From JACQZU01 sp041908165 (GTDB lineage: Bacteria > Acidobacteriota > Holophagae > Holophagales > Holophagaceae), in assembly GCA_041908165.1 (NCBI GenBank), contig JAYRFV010000116.1:62001-126000 (forward strand): a stretch of DNA of 64,000 nt, given 5' to 3'. Shown here one piece after another: positions 1 to 7,678 of the stretch; the first letter of the stretch is position 1; the number at the start of each line of letters is the position of its first letter. The notes under the pieces are model-generated. The model was given only the letters and a program-made list of their open reading frames with translations. It did no database searches and was not told the DNA's origin. The translations under genes were made by a program, and so were the position numbers.

Positions 1-234
1 TTCGCTGGAGATGACCGCCATCAGCAGGTCCTGGCCCTGGGTGGTGGGCCCGAGGCCCTCGATCTGGACCCGCGGCGACGCCGCCGCCAGGGCCTTGAAG
101 TAGGCGGAGATCTGGCCATAGTCGGCGAGCTGGCGGTCGGCGCCCACGGTGAATTTCAGGAACTGGCTCGGCGTCGGCGGTTCAGCCGCGGTGCAGACCA
201 AGGCGGGCAGGCAGAGCATGGGGGCCAGGCGCAT
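1..234 (-). CDS. M14-family zinc carboxypeptidase, N-terminal fragment
   Basis: Only the first 78 codons lie in the window; the gene runs off the left edge. It starts MRLAPMLCLPALVCTAAEPP, a short signal peptide, so the product is exported. The following segment (PSQFLKFTVGADRQLADYGQISAYFKAL written in part: residues 21-48, then a GLGPTTQGQDLLMAVISSE-like end) matches the start of M14 peptidases, where the zinc site follows soon after the part seen here. The catalytic residues themselves are outside the window, so activity cannot be judged. The start is supported by a GGAG about eight bases upstream. It is read divergently from the VOC gene at 346. Confidence 0.75.
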   Translation of the reverse strand, partial: MRLAPMLCLPALVCTAAEPPTPSQFLKFTVGADRQLADYGQISAYFKALAAASPRVQIEGLGPTTQGQDLLMAVISSE

Positions 235-345
235 GGGGACTCCGGGGGTGTCCAAGCCTCTCAGGCCTCGCAAGTCGATGCAACAAAGGACGCAAGGCTC
301 CTCTGCCCCCACGGCGCTAACCTGTGCGCCGACCCGGAGGACGAC

Positions 346-1131
346 ATGAGCGATCCGATCCACCCTGCCATCGGCCACTGGTGCTGGCCGGAACTGGCCA
401 CCACCGACCTCGGACCGGTCCAGGCGTTCTATGGCGAACTGCTCGGCTGGGAGGCCTTCGAGGTGCCGACCGCCATGGGCACCTACCTGATCTTCCGGAT
501 CGGCGGCCTGGATTGCGCCGCCGCCTACCGGATGAGCCCGGAGCAGCGGGCCCGGGGGCAGCGGGTCCAATGGCGGAACTACGTGAAGGTGGCCTCCGCG
601 GACGCCGCCGCGGAACGCGCCAAGGCCCTGGGCGGGACCGTCGTCGCCGGCCCCTTCGACGTGGAGGGTGTGGGGCGGATGGCCTCCCTGCAGGATCCCG
701 CCGGGGTGGGCTTCGCCGTCTGGCAGGACGGGGCCCACAAGGGCGGCCTGGTCCAGGGAGTGCCCGGCGCCCACTGCTGGACCGAACGCATGGCCCGCGA
801 CGCTGCGGCGGCCAAGGCCTTCTTTTCCGGTCTGTTCGGCTGGACCTGGGAGGACAAAGACCATTTCGGCTTCACCTACACCGAATTCCGCCTCGGCGAT
901 GCGCCGGTGGGCGGTCTGATGCAGATGGATGGTCCCGAGTGGCAGGGCGTTCCCGACCATTTCATGCAGTACTTCCTGGTGGACGACTGCGACGCCAGCG
1001 CCGCCCGGGCCGCGGAGCTGGGGGGCAAGGTCTGCGTCCCCGGCTGCGACATCCCGACCGTCGGCCGCTTCGCCATCCTCGAGGATCCGCAGGGCGGCAC
1101 CTTCGCCATCCTGCAGCCGGTGCAGATGTAG
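346..1131 (+). CDS. VOC-family (glyoxalase-like) protein with two tandem domains
   Basis: A 261-residue cytosolic protein made of two vicinal-oxygen-chelate repeats, roughly residues 5-120 and 130-258. Each begins with a short strand and the F-Y-x-x-L-x-G-W pattern (VQAFYGELLGWE near residue 26 and AKAFFSGLFGWTWED near residue 155). Each ends with an ED-PxG-F-A-(I/V) strand, which often carries a metal ligand. The family covers glyoxalases, dioxygenases and antibiotic-binding proteins, so the substrate cannot be named. It lies three bases upstream of a carbonic anhydrase gene on the same strand, so the two are probably co-transcribed. Confidence 0.88.
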   Translation: MSDPIHPAIGHWCWPELATTDLGPVQAFYGELLGWEAFEVPTAMGTYLIFRIGGLDCAAAYRMSPEQRARGQRVQWRNYVKVASADAAAERAKALGGTVVAGPFDVEGVGRMASLQDPAGVGFAVWQDGAHKGGLVQGVPGAHCWTERMARDAAAAKAFFSGLFGWTWEDKDHFGFTYTEFRLGDAPVGGLMQMDGPEWQGVPDHFMQYFLVDDCDASAARAAELGGKVCVPGCDIPTVGRFAILEDPQGGTFAILQPVQM

Positions 1132-1134
1132 CCG

Positions 1135-1806
1135 ATGCAGAAGCTGGTCCAGGGCATCCACCAGTTCCAGACCCAGGTCTTCAGTTCCCACAGGGAACTG
1201 TTCGAGCGCCTCGACAGCCATGGGCAGACCCCGGAAACCCTGTTCATCACCTGCTCGGATTCGCGCATCAGCCCGAACCTGATCACCCAGACCCAGCCCG
1301 GGGAGCTGTTCATCCTGCGCAATGTCGGCAACCTGGTGCCGCCCTTCGAAAGCATGGGTGGCATGGCCGCCGGCATCGAGTTCGCGGTGGCCAGCCTGCA
1401 GGTGAAGGACATCATCGTCTGCGGGCATTCCAACTGCGGCGCCATGCGCGCCCTGCTGGAGCCGGAGCAGCTCGGGGAGCTGCCGGCCACCCGCGCCTGG
1501 CTCGCCCACGCCCGCACCACCGAGCGGATCATGTGGGAGAGCTACGGGCACCTCAAGGGCGATCCCCTCCTGCACGCCTGCGTCGAGGAGAACGTGCTGG
1601 TGCAGGTGGACCACCTGCGCCGCCACCCCGCGGTCGCCAAGGCCGTCGGCAACGGCATGCTGCACCTCCACGCCTGGGTCTACAAGATCGAGACCGGCGA
1701 GGTGTTCGCCTACGATCCCGGCCGAGGCCAGTACACCTCGGTCACCGGCAGCGACGGCTTCACCCCCCTCGATCCCGAGCACCGCGCCACCGAACTGTCG
1801 ATCTGA
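1135..1806 (+). CDS. can: beta-class carbonic anhydrase
   Basis: A zinc enzyme that interconverts CO2 and bicarbonate in the cytoplasm. The 223-residue length is typical of bacterial beta-class enzymes. The zinc ligands are visible: Cys40 in the ITCSDSR motif, with the Asp42-Arg44 dyad, and His98 and Cys101 in CGHSNCGAM. The RNVGN motif near residue 63 is also present. The ATG lies three bases after the VOC stop codon, suggesting a two-gene operon. It could supply bicarbonate for carboxylations such as malonyl-CoA formation, which would fit the fatty-acid genes nearby, but that link is inference. Confidence 0.95.
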   Translation: MQKLVQGIHQFQTQVFSSHRELFERLDSHGQTPETLFITCSDSRISPNLITQTQPGELFILRNVGNLVPPFESMGGMAAGIEFAVASLQVKDIIVCGHSNCGAMRALLEPEQLGELPATRAWLAHARTTERIMWESYGHLKGDPLLHACVEENVLVQVDHLRRHPAVAKAVGNGMLHLHAWVYKIETGEVFAYDPGRGQYTSVTGSDGFTPLDPEHRATELSI

Positions 1807-1940
1807 CCGGGCCACGGCTCCGGCGTGGGCCAGGCCCTGCGGCTGGACCAGGGCCAGGCTTTGCCGGCCCGAGCGCGGGGGCCTGGGGCGGTCCGCCGAA
1901 GCGGTGGGCGCGAGCGAAGCGGAGCGCGGAACCCCCAATC

Positions 1941-1970
1941 AAAAACAGGGGCCGAGGAGGCGGCCCCTGT
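1941..1970 (-). terminator. Rho-independent terminator for the minus-strand gene ending at 1990
   Basis: A perfect 10-bp stem (ACAGGGGCCG at 1945-1954 pairing with CGGCCCCTGT at 1961-1970) with a 6-base loop. Read on the minus strand it is followed by TTTTT (the AAAAA at 1941-1945 on the plus strand, whose last base also pairs in the stem). This places it as the end signal of the leftward gene block that finishes at 1990. It may also stop rightward reading from the carbonic anhydrase gene, but on that side there is no T-run. Confidence 0.8.
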
Positions 1971-1989
1971 TCCCCTTCCCCCTTCCGCA

Positions 1990-2421
1990 CTACTTCGGAG
2001 GGGCGACGCCCACGACCACTGTTCCGGTCTCGGGCCTTTCGCCCTGCTTCGGCACGCGCATGCGGAGACGCGGCCGGAAGTCTTCCCCCTTGTGCTGGAT
2101 GTCCATGGCGTGGACCTGCTCCCCCAGCATGGCGCTGCCCTGCAGCCGGTCCAGGCCCTTCGGGCAGTCCAGTTCGAGGCCGGTGACGCTGCTGTTCTCG
2201 GCCAGGCCGGTGAACCGCGCCTCGCGGACGGAGGCGCCCAACACCTGCAGGCGGATCCTCACCGTGGTGGCATCGGCCCGCTCGAGCATGACCACGCAGG
2301 CCGTTCCGCCGGCGCTGCCGAAGGCCTGGCGGGCCTTGGCGAGGGCGGCGTCCCACTCGGGCGGCTCGGCGCAGAGGAGGGCCCCCGCGGCGAACGGCAC
2401 CAGTCGGATCAGGTTTCGCAT
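1990..2421 (-). CDS. small exported protein of unknown function
   Basis: A 143-residue protein beginning MRNLIRLVPFAAGALLCAEP, which reads as a signal peptide cleaved near residue 18. The rest is a compact soluble domain with two cysteines (42 and 87) and alternating strand-like segments such as TTVRIRLQVLGASVREARF. I recognise no family. The chosen ATG has a GGAG eight bases upstream, better than the in-frame ATG 12 codons earlier. A long open frame continues upstream, but it is antisense noise over the hydrolase gene. A strong terminator follows directly at 1945-1970. Confidence 0.65.
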   Translation of the reverse strand: MRNLIRLVPFAAGALLCAEPPEWDAALAKARQAFGSAGGTACVVMLERADATTVRIRLQVLGASVREARFTGLAENSSVTGLELDCPKGLDRLQGSAMLGEQVHAMDIQHKGEDFRPRLRMRVPKQGERPETGTVVVGVAPPK

Positions 2422-2480
2422 CGGCGGGACTCCAGCACGGGGACACTCCTTCATGCGCCGGAGCGGGGCCAGGTTCCGGA

Positions 2481-3482
2481 CTATCTGAGTCCCTTCAGCC
2501 AGCGGGCGAGGGGGCCCAGGTCGGCCATCGGGGTATCGTCGCCGTAGGCGGAGAGGGCGAGGGCCGGGTTCAGGTCCCCGGGCGGGCGATTCTCCTGGCG
2601 GAGCAGGTGGTTGGCCCCGGGCAGGTCCAGGACCGTCCCGCCGAACCCGGCCGGAACCGCCGGCTTCCAGCACTGGACGTCGCGGTCCCCCCAGGCGGCC
2701 GCCATCGGCACCGCCACCCGCGAGGCCAGCAGCCACGGATCCAGGTCCATGACCGCCCGGAAGTACTCGAGGGTGCCCGGCCGGGTCAGCTGGGCGCCCA
2801 GGGCGGCCACGCTCGGCAGGACGGCCGGCCCGGGTCCCGGCGCTTCCTGGCGCGTCCGGACCGCCTCCAGCACGGCGGCGAGGTGCTCCAGGTTCGGCCG
2901 CGCCCGCTCCGGACCGGCGCCGGAGGCGGAGAACTGCCTGCGGACCTGCTCGAGGACCTGTCCGGACAGCGGCAGCCCGGGCATGGCCAGGAGGAGGAGC
3001 GCGTCCGCCCCGTGGGCGTTGAGCAGGGAGAGCAGGGCGCCCTCGCTGTGCCCCACCAGGAGCAGCCGTCTCCCCTGCGCCTCCGGCAGGCCCTGCGCGG
3101 CCTTGAGGATCGCGGCGAGGTCGCCGGACTGGGCGTCCAGCGAGATGTCCAGCTTCGGGTCGCGGGTCCCGATGAAGCGCTTGTCGTAGCGGAGGGAGCC
3201 GATCCCCTGGCGCTGGAGCCAGGTCGCAAACTCCCGGCCGGCGTGGCTGGGGATGGGAATGAGGGGGTTGGACCAGTTGCGGTCGGTGGGACCGGAGCCC
3301 GCCACCAGGACGGCGAAGAAAGGGTGGCCCGAACCCGCCCTCACGCTGGCCTTCAGGGGGATGCCGTTGAATCCCTGGACGGTGGTCTCCCGGTCGGCCG
3401 GCGGCGCGGGCTGGGCCGGGGCGGCGGCCTGCGCTGCAAGGGCTGCCGCGATCCCGAGGAGGCGGGTGGATTCGTAGGGCAT
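2481..3482 (-). CDS. exported alpha/beta hydrolase (serine esterase/peptidase fold)
   Basis: A 333-residue protein with an N-terminal signal-like segment (residues 1-25, rich in Ala) followed by an alpha/beta-hydrolase domain. The nucleophile elbow GHSEG places Ser at 146. An oxyanion-type VAGSGPTDRN motif lies at residues 60-69. The likely acid is Asp in AAWGDRDVQ and the His is in GANHLLRQ near the C terminus. Related proteins are annotated as dienelactone hydrolase-like or S9/X-Pro peptidase-like enzymes, so the substrate is open. The ATG at 3482 is ten bases after the stop of the upstream esterase gene, suggesting co-transcription. Confidence 0.88.
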   Translation of the reverse strand: MPYESTRLLGIAAALAAQAAAPAQPAPPADRETTVQGFNGIPLKASVRAGSGHPFFAVLVAGSGPTDRNWSNPLIPIPSHAGREFATWLQRQGIGSLRYDKRFIGTRDPKLDISLDAQSGDLAAILKAAQGLPEAQGRRLLLVGHSEGALLSLLNAHGADALLLLAMPGLPLSGQVLEQVRRQFSASGAGPERARPNLEHLAAVLEAVRTRQEAPGPGPAVLPSVAALGAQLTRPGTLEYFRAVMDLDPWLLASRVAVPMAAAWGDRDVQCWKPAVPAGFGGTVLDLPGANHLLRQENRPPGDLNPALALSAYGDDTPMADLGPLARWLKGLR

Positions 3483-3492
3483 GGCGGGATCC

Positions 3493-4188
3493 TCAGGAGG
3501 GCGGCCGGCGGTGCCGCGGGCCGGGCGGGCATCCGCCGGACCTGGTCGGCGCAGGCGGGTGGAAGGCCGATTCCAGGAGGGCATCGAGCTTCGCCAGGGT
3601 GGACGCCGCCAGCAGGCCGTGATCGTCATCCACCAGCACCAGCCTGGCTCCGGGGTTGCGCATGACGAAGGCCTCGCTTTCGCTGAACGGCACGGACTGA
3701 TCGCGCCTGCCGTGGACCACCACGGTGGGCGGCTTCAGGCGCCAGGTGCCGTCGTGGGTCCAGTGCGGAAGGTCGCCCATCAGGGCGGGCCCGAGGCACT
3801 GCGTCCGCCCGTAGGCGTGGTGGAAGACCTCCATCTCGCCGCAGGCCCGGTAGGACGCCCACTCCGGCCCGTTCATGCGCCGCTGGCTGAACCCGAAGGC
3901 CGGCGCCAGCAGGATCAGGGAGCGCACTGCGCAGCCGCGGTGCACCGCCGCCGCCGCCACGAGCCCACCGAGGCTGCTGCCGACCAGCACCGGCGGTTCC
4001 TCCAGGCCCCGGACCAGGGCCTCCGTGCGGTCCACCTGCGCGGAGACGGTCAGTTCCTCGAAGCAGGGCAGGTTCAGGTCCGGCGCGTGGAAGGGGATCC
4101 GCCGGCGTTCCGCCCACTCCCGGCAGTGGCTCCCCTTCGAGCCGGAGGGACCCGAGGCGAAGCCGTGGAGGTAGACGAGGGCGGGCAT
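3493..4188 (-). CDS. YqiA/YcfP-type alpha/beta-fold esterase
   Basis: A 231-residue cytosolic hydrolase. The start MPALVYLHGFASGPSGSKG, the nucleophile motif GSSLGG (Ser72), the HGRRDQSVP acid loop and the final DDDHGL histidine are the hallmarks of the YqiA-type small esterases. The domain ends near residue 210 and is followed by a short Pro/Gly-rich tail. The upstream open frame runs far into fabD, but the protein similarity starts at this ATG. It sits between fabD and another hydrolase on the same strand, possibly as part of one leftward transcript. The natural substrate of this family is poorly known. Confidence 0.85.
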   Translation of the reverse strand: MPALVYLHGFASGPSGSKGSHCREWAERRRIPFHAPDLNLPCFEELTVSAQVDRTEALVRGLEEPPVLVGSSLGGLVAAAAVHRGCAVRSLILLAPAFGFSQRRMNGPEWASYRACGEMEVFHHAYGRTQCLGPALMGDLPHWTHDGTWRLKPPTVVVHGRRDQSVPFSESEAFVMRNPGARLVLVDDDHGLLAASTLAKLDALLESAFHPPAPTRSGGCPPGPRHRRPPS

Positions 4189-4292
4189 GGCGGGACCGGC
4201 ATCCAGGAGCCGGATCCGTGGAGCATCCGACGCCCGGAATCTTCCCCTTCGGAAGGGTCCCTGTCCAGCCTGAACCCTGGACCCGGTGCGGC

Positions 4293-5231
4293 CTACCCGA
4301 GCTGGGCCAGGTCCTCGGGGGCGCCGAAGGCGAGGGCGGAGACCTCCAGCCCGCGCTCCTTGGCCTGGCGCTTGGCGATGCCCGAGAGCACCTTGCCGGG
4401 GCCCAGTTCCAGGAAGGTGGTCACGCCCGCATCGAGCAGGACGTCCATGAGGGCCTCCCAGCGCACCGCGCCGGGGATCTGCCGGAGCAGCCCGTCGCGG
4501 ATCGCCGCCGGGTCCGACACGACCGCCGCATCGACGTTGTTGACCAGCGGGCAGGCGGGCGCCGCCACCGCCAGGCCCGCCAGCACCGGCTGCATGTGCA
4601 GGCGCGCCGGCTCCATCAGCGGGCTGTGGAAGGGCGCGCTCACCGGCAGCTTCATGGCCTTGCGGCCGCCGCGCGCCTTGGCCGCCTCCAGGGCGGCGTC
4701 CACCGCCTCGGCATGGCCGGCGATGACGATCTGGCCGGGGCCGTTGAAGTTCGCGGGCACGACGACGCGGCCGGTCTTCGCGGCGCCCTCGAGGCAGCAC
4801 GCCTCCACGTCCTGCGCGGCCATGCCGAGCAGGGCCGCCATCGCACCCACGCCCACCGGCACCGCGGTCTGCATGGCCCGGCCGCGTTGGCGCACGGTGC
4901 GCACCGCGTCGGCGAAGGCCAGCGCGCCGGCGGCCACCAGGGCGCTGTATTCCCCGAGGCTGTGGCCGGCCACGAAGTCGGGGCGCGGCAGGCGGCCGGA
5001 AGCCGCGCGCACGACCATGGTGCTGTGGGTGAGGATCGCCGGCTGGGTGTGCTCGGTGAGCTTCAGGGTCTCCTCGGGCCCTTCGGCCATGACCTGCGAC
5101 AGGGCGAAGCCCAGCGCCGCGTCGGCCTCGGCGAGCACCTGCCGCGCCGCGGGGTCGCTTTCGGCAAAGGCCCGGCCCATGCCCACCGCCTGCGAGCCCT
5201 GCCCGGGAAACAGCCACGCCACCGTGCTCAT
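4293..5231 (-). CDS. fabD: malonyl-CoA:ACP transacylase
   Basis: FabD moves the malonyl group from CoA to acyl carrier protein to feed fatty-acid chain elongation. The 312-residue length is standard. Visible signatures are the FPGQGSQ start (residues 8-14), the GHSLGE nucleophile elbow with Ser91, the RGRAMQ substrate arginine near 116 and the catalytic His202 in APFHSPLM. It lies about 90 bases downstream of plsX, with a small palindromic repeat between the two genes. The rpmF-plsX-fabD order is the classic fatty-acid/phospholipid arrangement. No acpP, fabH or fabG follows; two hydrolases occupy that place instead. Confidence 0.97.
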   Translation of the reverse strand: MSTVAWLFPGQGSQAVGMGRAFAESDPAARQVLAEADAALGFALSQVMAEGPEETLKLTEHTQPAILTHSTMVVRAASGRLPRPDFVAGHSLGEYSALVAAGALAFADAVRTVRQRGRAMQTAVPVGVGAMAALLGMAAQDVEACCLEGAAKTGRVVVPANFNGPGQIVIAGHAEAVDAALEAAKARGGRKAMKLPVSAPFHSPLMEPARLHMQPVLAGLAVAAPACPLVNNVDAAVVSDPAAIRDGLLRQIPGAVRWEALMDVLLDAGVTTFLELGPGKVLSGIAKRQAKERGLEVSALAFGAPEDLAQLG

Positions 5232-5250
5232 GGATCACCTCGAAGAGGAT

Positions 5251-5303
5251 TCAACGCGGAGAGCACGGAGGCCACGGAGCGATCCTTGCCTTCCTCCGTG
5301 GGG
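5251..5303. repeat. short palindromic CACGGAG-type intergenic repeat
   Basis: Between plsX and fabD, the stretch contains CACGGAG twice in tandem (starting at 5264 and 5273) and then its complement CTCCGTGG. CCACGGAG (5272-5279) and CTCCGTGG (5294-5301) can form an 8-bp hairpin with a 14-base loop. CTCCGTGGGG also occurs right after the stop codons of atpB and nuoL, so this belongs to a small dispersed family in the genome. Function is unknown; it may be an RNA processing or attenuation element. Confidence 0.55.
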
Positions 5304-5321
5304 TCCGCATTGAGGACGTTC

Positions 5322-6353
5322 TCAGTCTGCTGGGCTCAGCTCGGCCATCCGCGCCTGGATCAGCTCGTGCAGGCGGTGGTCGGCGGCACGCATGGCGGCC
5401 TTGATGCCGTTCATCACCGCGCGGGCATCGCTGGAGCCGTGGCCGATCACCGACACGCCCTTGATGCCGAGCAGCGGCAGGCCGCCGTACTCGCGGTAGT
5501 CGAGCTGCTTGAAGAAGCCGGTCAGGGCGGGCTTCACGAGGAGCGCCCCGGCCTTGGCCCGGGCGCTGGAGGTGAGGGCGGTGCGGAGGCCGTCCTTGAT
5601 CAGCCGGGCCATCCCCTCGGCGCTCTTCAGCACCACGTTGCCGACGAAGCCGTCGCAGGCGATGACGTCGAACCTGCCGTTCCAGATGTCGCGGCCCTCG
5701 GCGTTGCCCAGGAAGTTCAGGTGCGGGTGGCGGCGCAGGATGGCTGCGGCCTCGAGGGTGGTCTCGGTGCCCTTGCTGTCCTCCTCGCCGACGCTCAGGA
5801 TCCCCACCCTTGGGGTGGCGATGCCCAGCACCTCCTCGGCGTAGACCGAGGCCATGACCGCGAAGCCGGCGATGTGCTCGGGACGGGAGTCGATGTTGGC
5901 GCCGACCTCGATGAACACGGTCGGGGAGCCGGAGAGGTTCGGCATCATGCTGGCCAGCCCCGGGCGTTCCACCCCGTCGAGCTTGCCGATCACCAGGGTG
6001 CTGGCCATCATGGCCGCGCCGGTGTGGCCCATGCTCACCATGCCTTCGGCCTGGCCCTCGCGGACCATCTGCGCGGCGACCCGGATGGAGCTGTCCTTCT
6101 TCTCCTTGAGGATCACCCGGGGCTCGTCATGGAATTCCACGACGGAGGGAGCATGGACGACATGCACACGGTCCATGAACTCGGCGTGGAATCCGTGCGA
6201 GCCGAGGAGCGGACGGATCCTCCCCTCGTCCCCGACCAGGAGGAGACGCAGCCCCGGGCACTCCGAAAGCGCCTCCCGGGCGCCCTCGAGGGTCGCCTGG
6301 GGGGCATGGTCCCCCCCCATCACATCGAGGGCGATGCGGTGGGTGGACACCAA
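5322..6353 (-). CDS. plsX: phosphate acyltransferase
   Basis: PlsX makes acyl-phosphate from acyl-ACP, the first committed step toward phosphatidic acid when PlsY is used. The 343-residue protein has the family start RIALDVMGGDHAP (residues 6-18). It also has the VGVILSVGEE-like core (here RVGILSVGEEDSKG) and the CDGFVGNVVLKSAEG motif in the second half. The start is six bases from the rpmF stop, so the two are surely co-transcribed, as in many bacteria. Nothing unusual is seen in the sequence. Confidence 0.97.
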   Translation of the reverse strand: MVSTHRIALDVMGGDHAPQATLEGAREALSECPGLRLLLVGDEGRIRPLLGSHGFHAEFMDRVHVVHAPSVVEFHDEPRVILKEKKDSSIRVAAQMVREGQAEGMVSMGHTGAAMMASTLVIGKLDGVERPGLASMMPNLSGSPTVFIEVGANIDSRPEHIAGFAVMASVYAEEVLGIATPRVGILSVGEEDSKGTETTLEAAAILRRHPHLNFLGNAEGRDIWNGRFDVIACDGFVGNVVLKSAEGMARLIKDGLRTALTSSARAKAGALLVKPALTGFFKQLDYREYGGLPLLGIKGVSVIGHGSSDARAVMNGIKAAMRAADHRLHELIQARMAELSPAD

Positions 6354-6359
6354 TCTGCC

Positions 6360-6545
6360 TTAGCCGTTCGACGCGACCCGGACCGCCTGCTTGCCGCGGT
6401 AGTGCCCGCAGGAGGGGCAGACCCGGTGGGGGAGCTTCGGCACGCCGCAGTTGGCGCAGGTGCTGGCGCTCATGACCTCGAGGGCGTCGTGGGTGCGGCG
6501 GCGGTCACGGCGGGCACGGGAATGGCGGCGCTTGGGATTGGGCAT
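6360..6545 (-). CDS. rpmF: 50S ribosomal protein L32
   Basis: A 61-residue ribosomal protein with the usual basic start MPNPKRRHSRARRDRRR and a four-cysteine zinc finger (Cys30, Cys33, Cys43, Cys46). It is the zinc-binding form of L32. Its place directly between the YceD/DUF177 gene and plsX is the conserved bacterial order, which strongly supports the call for all three genes. An RBS-like GGAG precedes the ATG. Confidence 0.97.
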   Translation of the reverse strand: MPNPKRRHSRARRDRRRTHDALEVMSASTCANCGVPKLPHRVCPSCGHYRGKQAVRVASNG

Positions 6546-6576
6546 GGCTGCTCCTGGGTAGGGGGAGGTCGATGGT

Positions 6577-7104
6577 TCAGGGTTCCAGGTCGAGCTTCAG
6601 GCCCGACAGCGCCTTGGCAAGGGCCGAAGGCGATTTCTGGAACTCGGGGCGGCATGGGCACTTCCCCTTGTTCCAATTCTTACCGCAAGACGGGCAGAGT
6701 CCCTGGCAATCTTCGCGGCAGAGGGGGCTCATCGGCACCTGCAGTTCGAACTGCTCGCGGACGAGGGCCAGTTCATCCAATTCGGGCTCGGGCAGGAACA
6801 CCACGTCCAGGTCCTGCAGGCCCAGCGTGTGGGAGCCCCGCGCCACCAGATCCGGATCCTTGCTGCCCAGGAACTGGCTGGCCACCGCGAGCGGCTGCTC
6901 GAAGGGCTCCAGGCAACGGCTGCAGCGTCCCTCCCAGCGCCCCTGCCCCTTCACCTCGAGGAACACGTCGGCGCCGGAGGGCATGACCAGCACGGCATAG
7001 CCCAGGTCGCGCACCCCTTCGGACCCCTCCGCAGTGAAGGCCAGGCTCTCGATGCGGCCTTCGAGCCGCAGGCCCTCCGGGGGCAGCCGGGAGAGATCGA
7101 TCAC
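6577..7104 (-). CDS. YceD/DUF177-family protein (23S rRNA accumulation factor type)
   Basis: A 175-residue protein of the YceD/DUF177 family, which in bacteria and plastids affects 23S rRNA accumulation and nearly always precedes rpmF. It carries the family CSRCLEPF motif (Cys61, Cys64). It also has a C-terminal cysteine cluster (Cys129, 133, 137, 140, 149, 151) that could bind zinc. The start is a GTG at 7104 that overlaps the TGA of the upstream pilin gene (GTGA), so the two are translationally coupled. The longer open frame starting at 7257 would run through the pilin gene and is not used. Confidence 0.88.
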   Translation of the reverse strand: MIDLSRLPPEGLRLEGRIESLAFTAEGSEGVRDLGYAVLVMPSGADVFLEVKGQGRWEGRCSRCLEPFEQPLAVASQFLGSKDPDLVARGSHTLGLQDLDVVFLPEPELDELALVREQFELQVPMSPLCREDCQGLCPSCGKNWNKGKCPCRPEFQKSPSALAKALSGLKLDLEP

Positions 7105-7598
7105 TTGCCGCCTCCGGCGGGGGCGGGGGCCTTGTCGCCGCCGCCCGCGGGGGCTGCGCCGCCCGGACTGGGCTGGTCGCCGGTGAGGTTGGGGATCTCG
7201 CCCGGCCGGAAGACGAAGGGTGGACGGTTCTCCGGGTCCCGCGGATCGCCGGCGCACTTCAGCTCGTAGCCTGCCTTGCTGGACTTGCCTTCGAAGGATT
7301 CGCCGAAGCCGTCCTTGGAGGGGGTGTTGGGGGCGATCAGGTTCTCCTTCACCAGAACCGAGGCGCCGTCCACCATCGCCTCGACGCTCCCGAAATCCGG
7401 GTATTTCCCATGGCGGAGGTAGAACTGGTCAAGCCCCTGGGAGATCGAGCGGAGGGTGTCAGCCGACTTGGTGTAGTGCGCCTGGGCCATGACCTTGGTG
7501 TACTGGCGGAAACCCAGGGTGGCGATGATGGCGATCACCACCATGGCGATGAGCAGTTCCATCAGGGAGAAGCCGCGCTGGCGCTGTCGGTTGGACAT
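7101..7598 (-). CDS. type IV pilin / type II secretion pseudopilin (GspG-like)
   Basis: A 165-residue prepilin. The leader MSNRQRQRG is followed by FSLMELLIAMVVIAIIATLG, the classic class-III signal: cleavage after Gly9, N-methylation of Phe and Glu at mature position 5. After the helix comes a small C-terminal domain with a GspG-like start (ADTLRSISQGLDQFYLRHGKYPD) and a Pro/Gly/Ala-rich tail of about 30 residues. It would be processed by PilD and built into a pilus or pseudopilus. The ATG at 7598 has GGGGG ten bases upstream; an ATG five codons earlier is possible. A sigma-54 type regulator gene lies immediately upstream. Confidence 0.9.
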   Translation of the reverse strand: MSNRQRQRGFSLMELLIAMVVIAIIATLGFRQYTKVMAQAHYTKSADTLRSISQGLDQFYLRHGKYPDFGSVEAMVDGASVLVKENLIAPNTPSKDGFGESFEGKSSKAGYELKCAGDPRDPENRPPFVFRPGEIPNLTGDQPSPGGAAPAGGGDKAPAPAGGGK

Positions 7599-7678
7599 GG
7601 TTGTAGCCCCCATGGGACCCCGCGATCGGAGGCGCCCAAGCACACCAGTGTGCCAGAACTGCGGAAGGTGACAAGAAT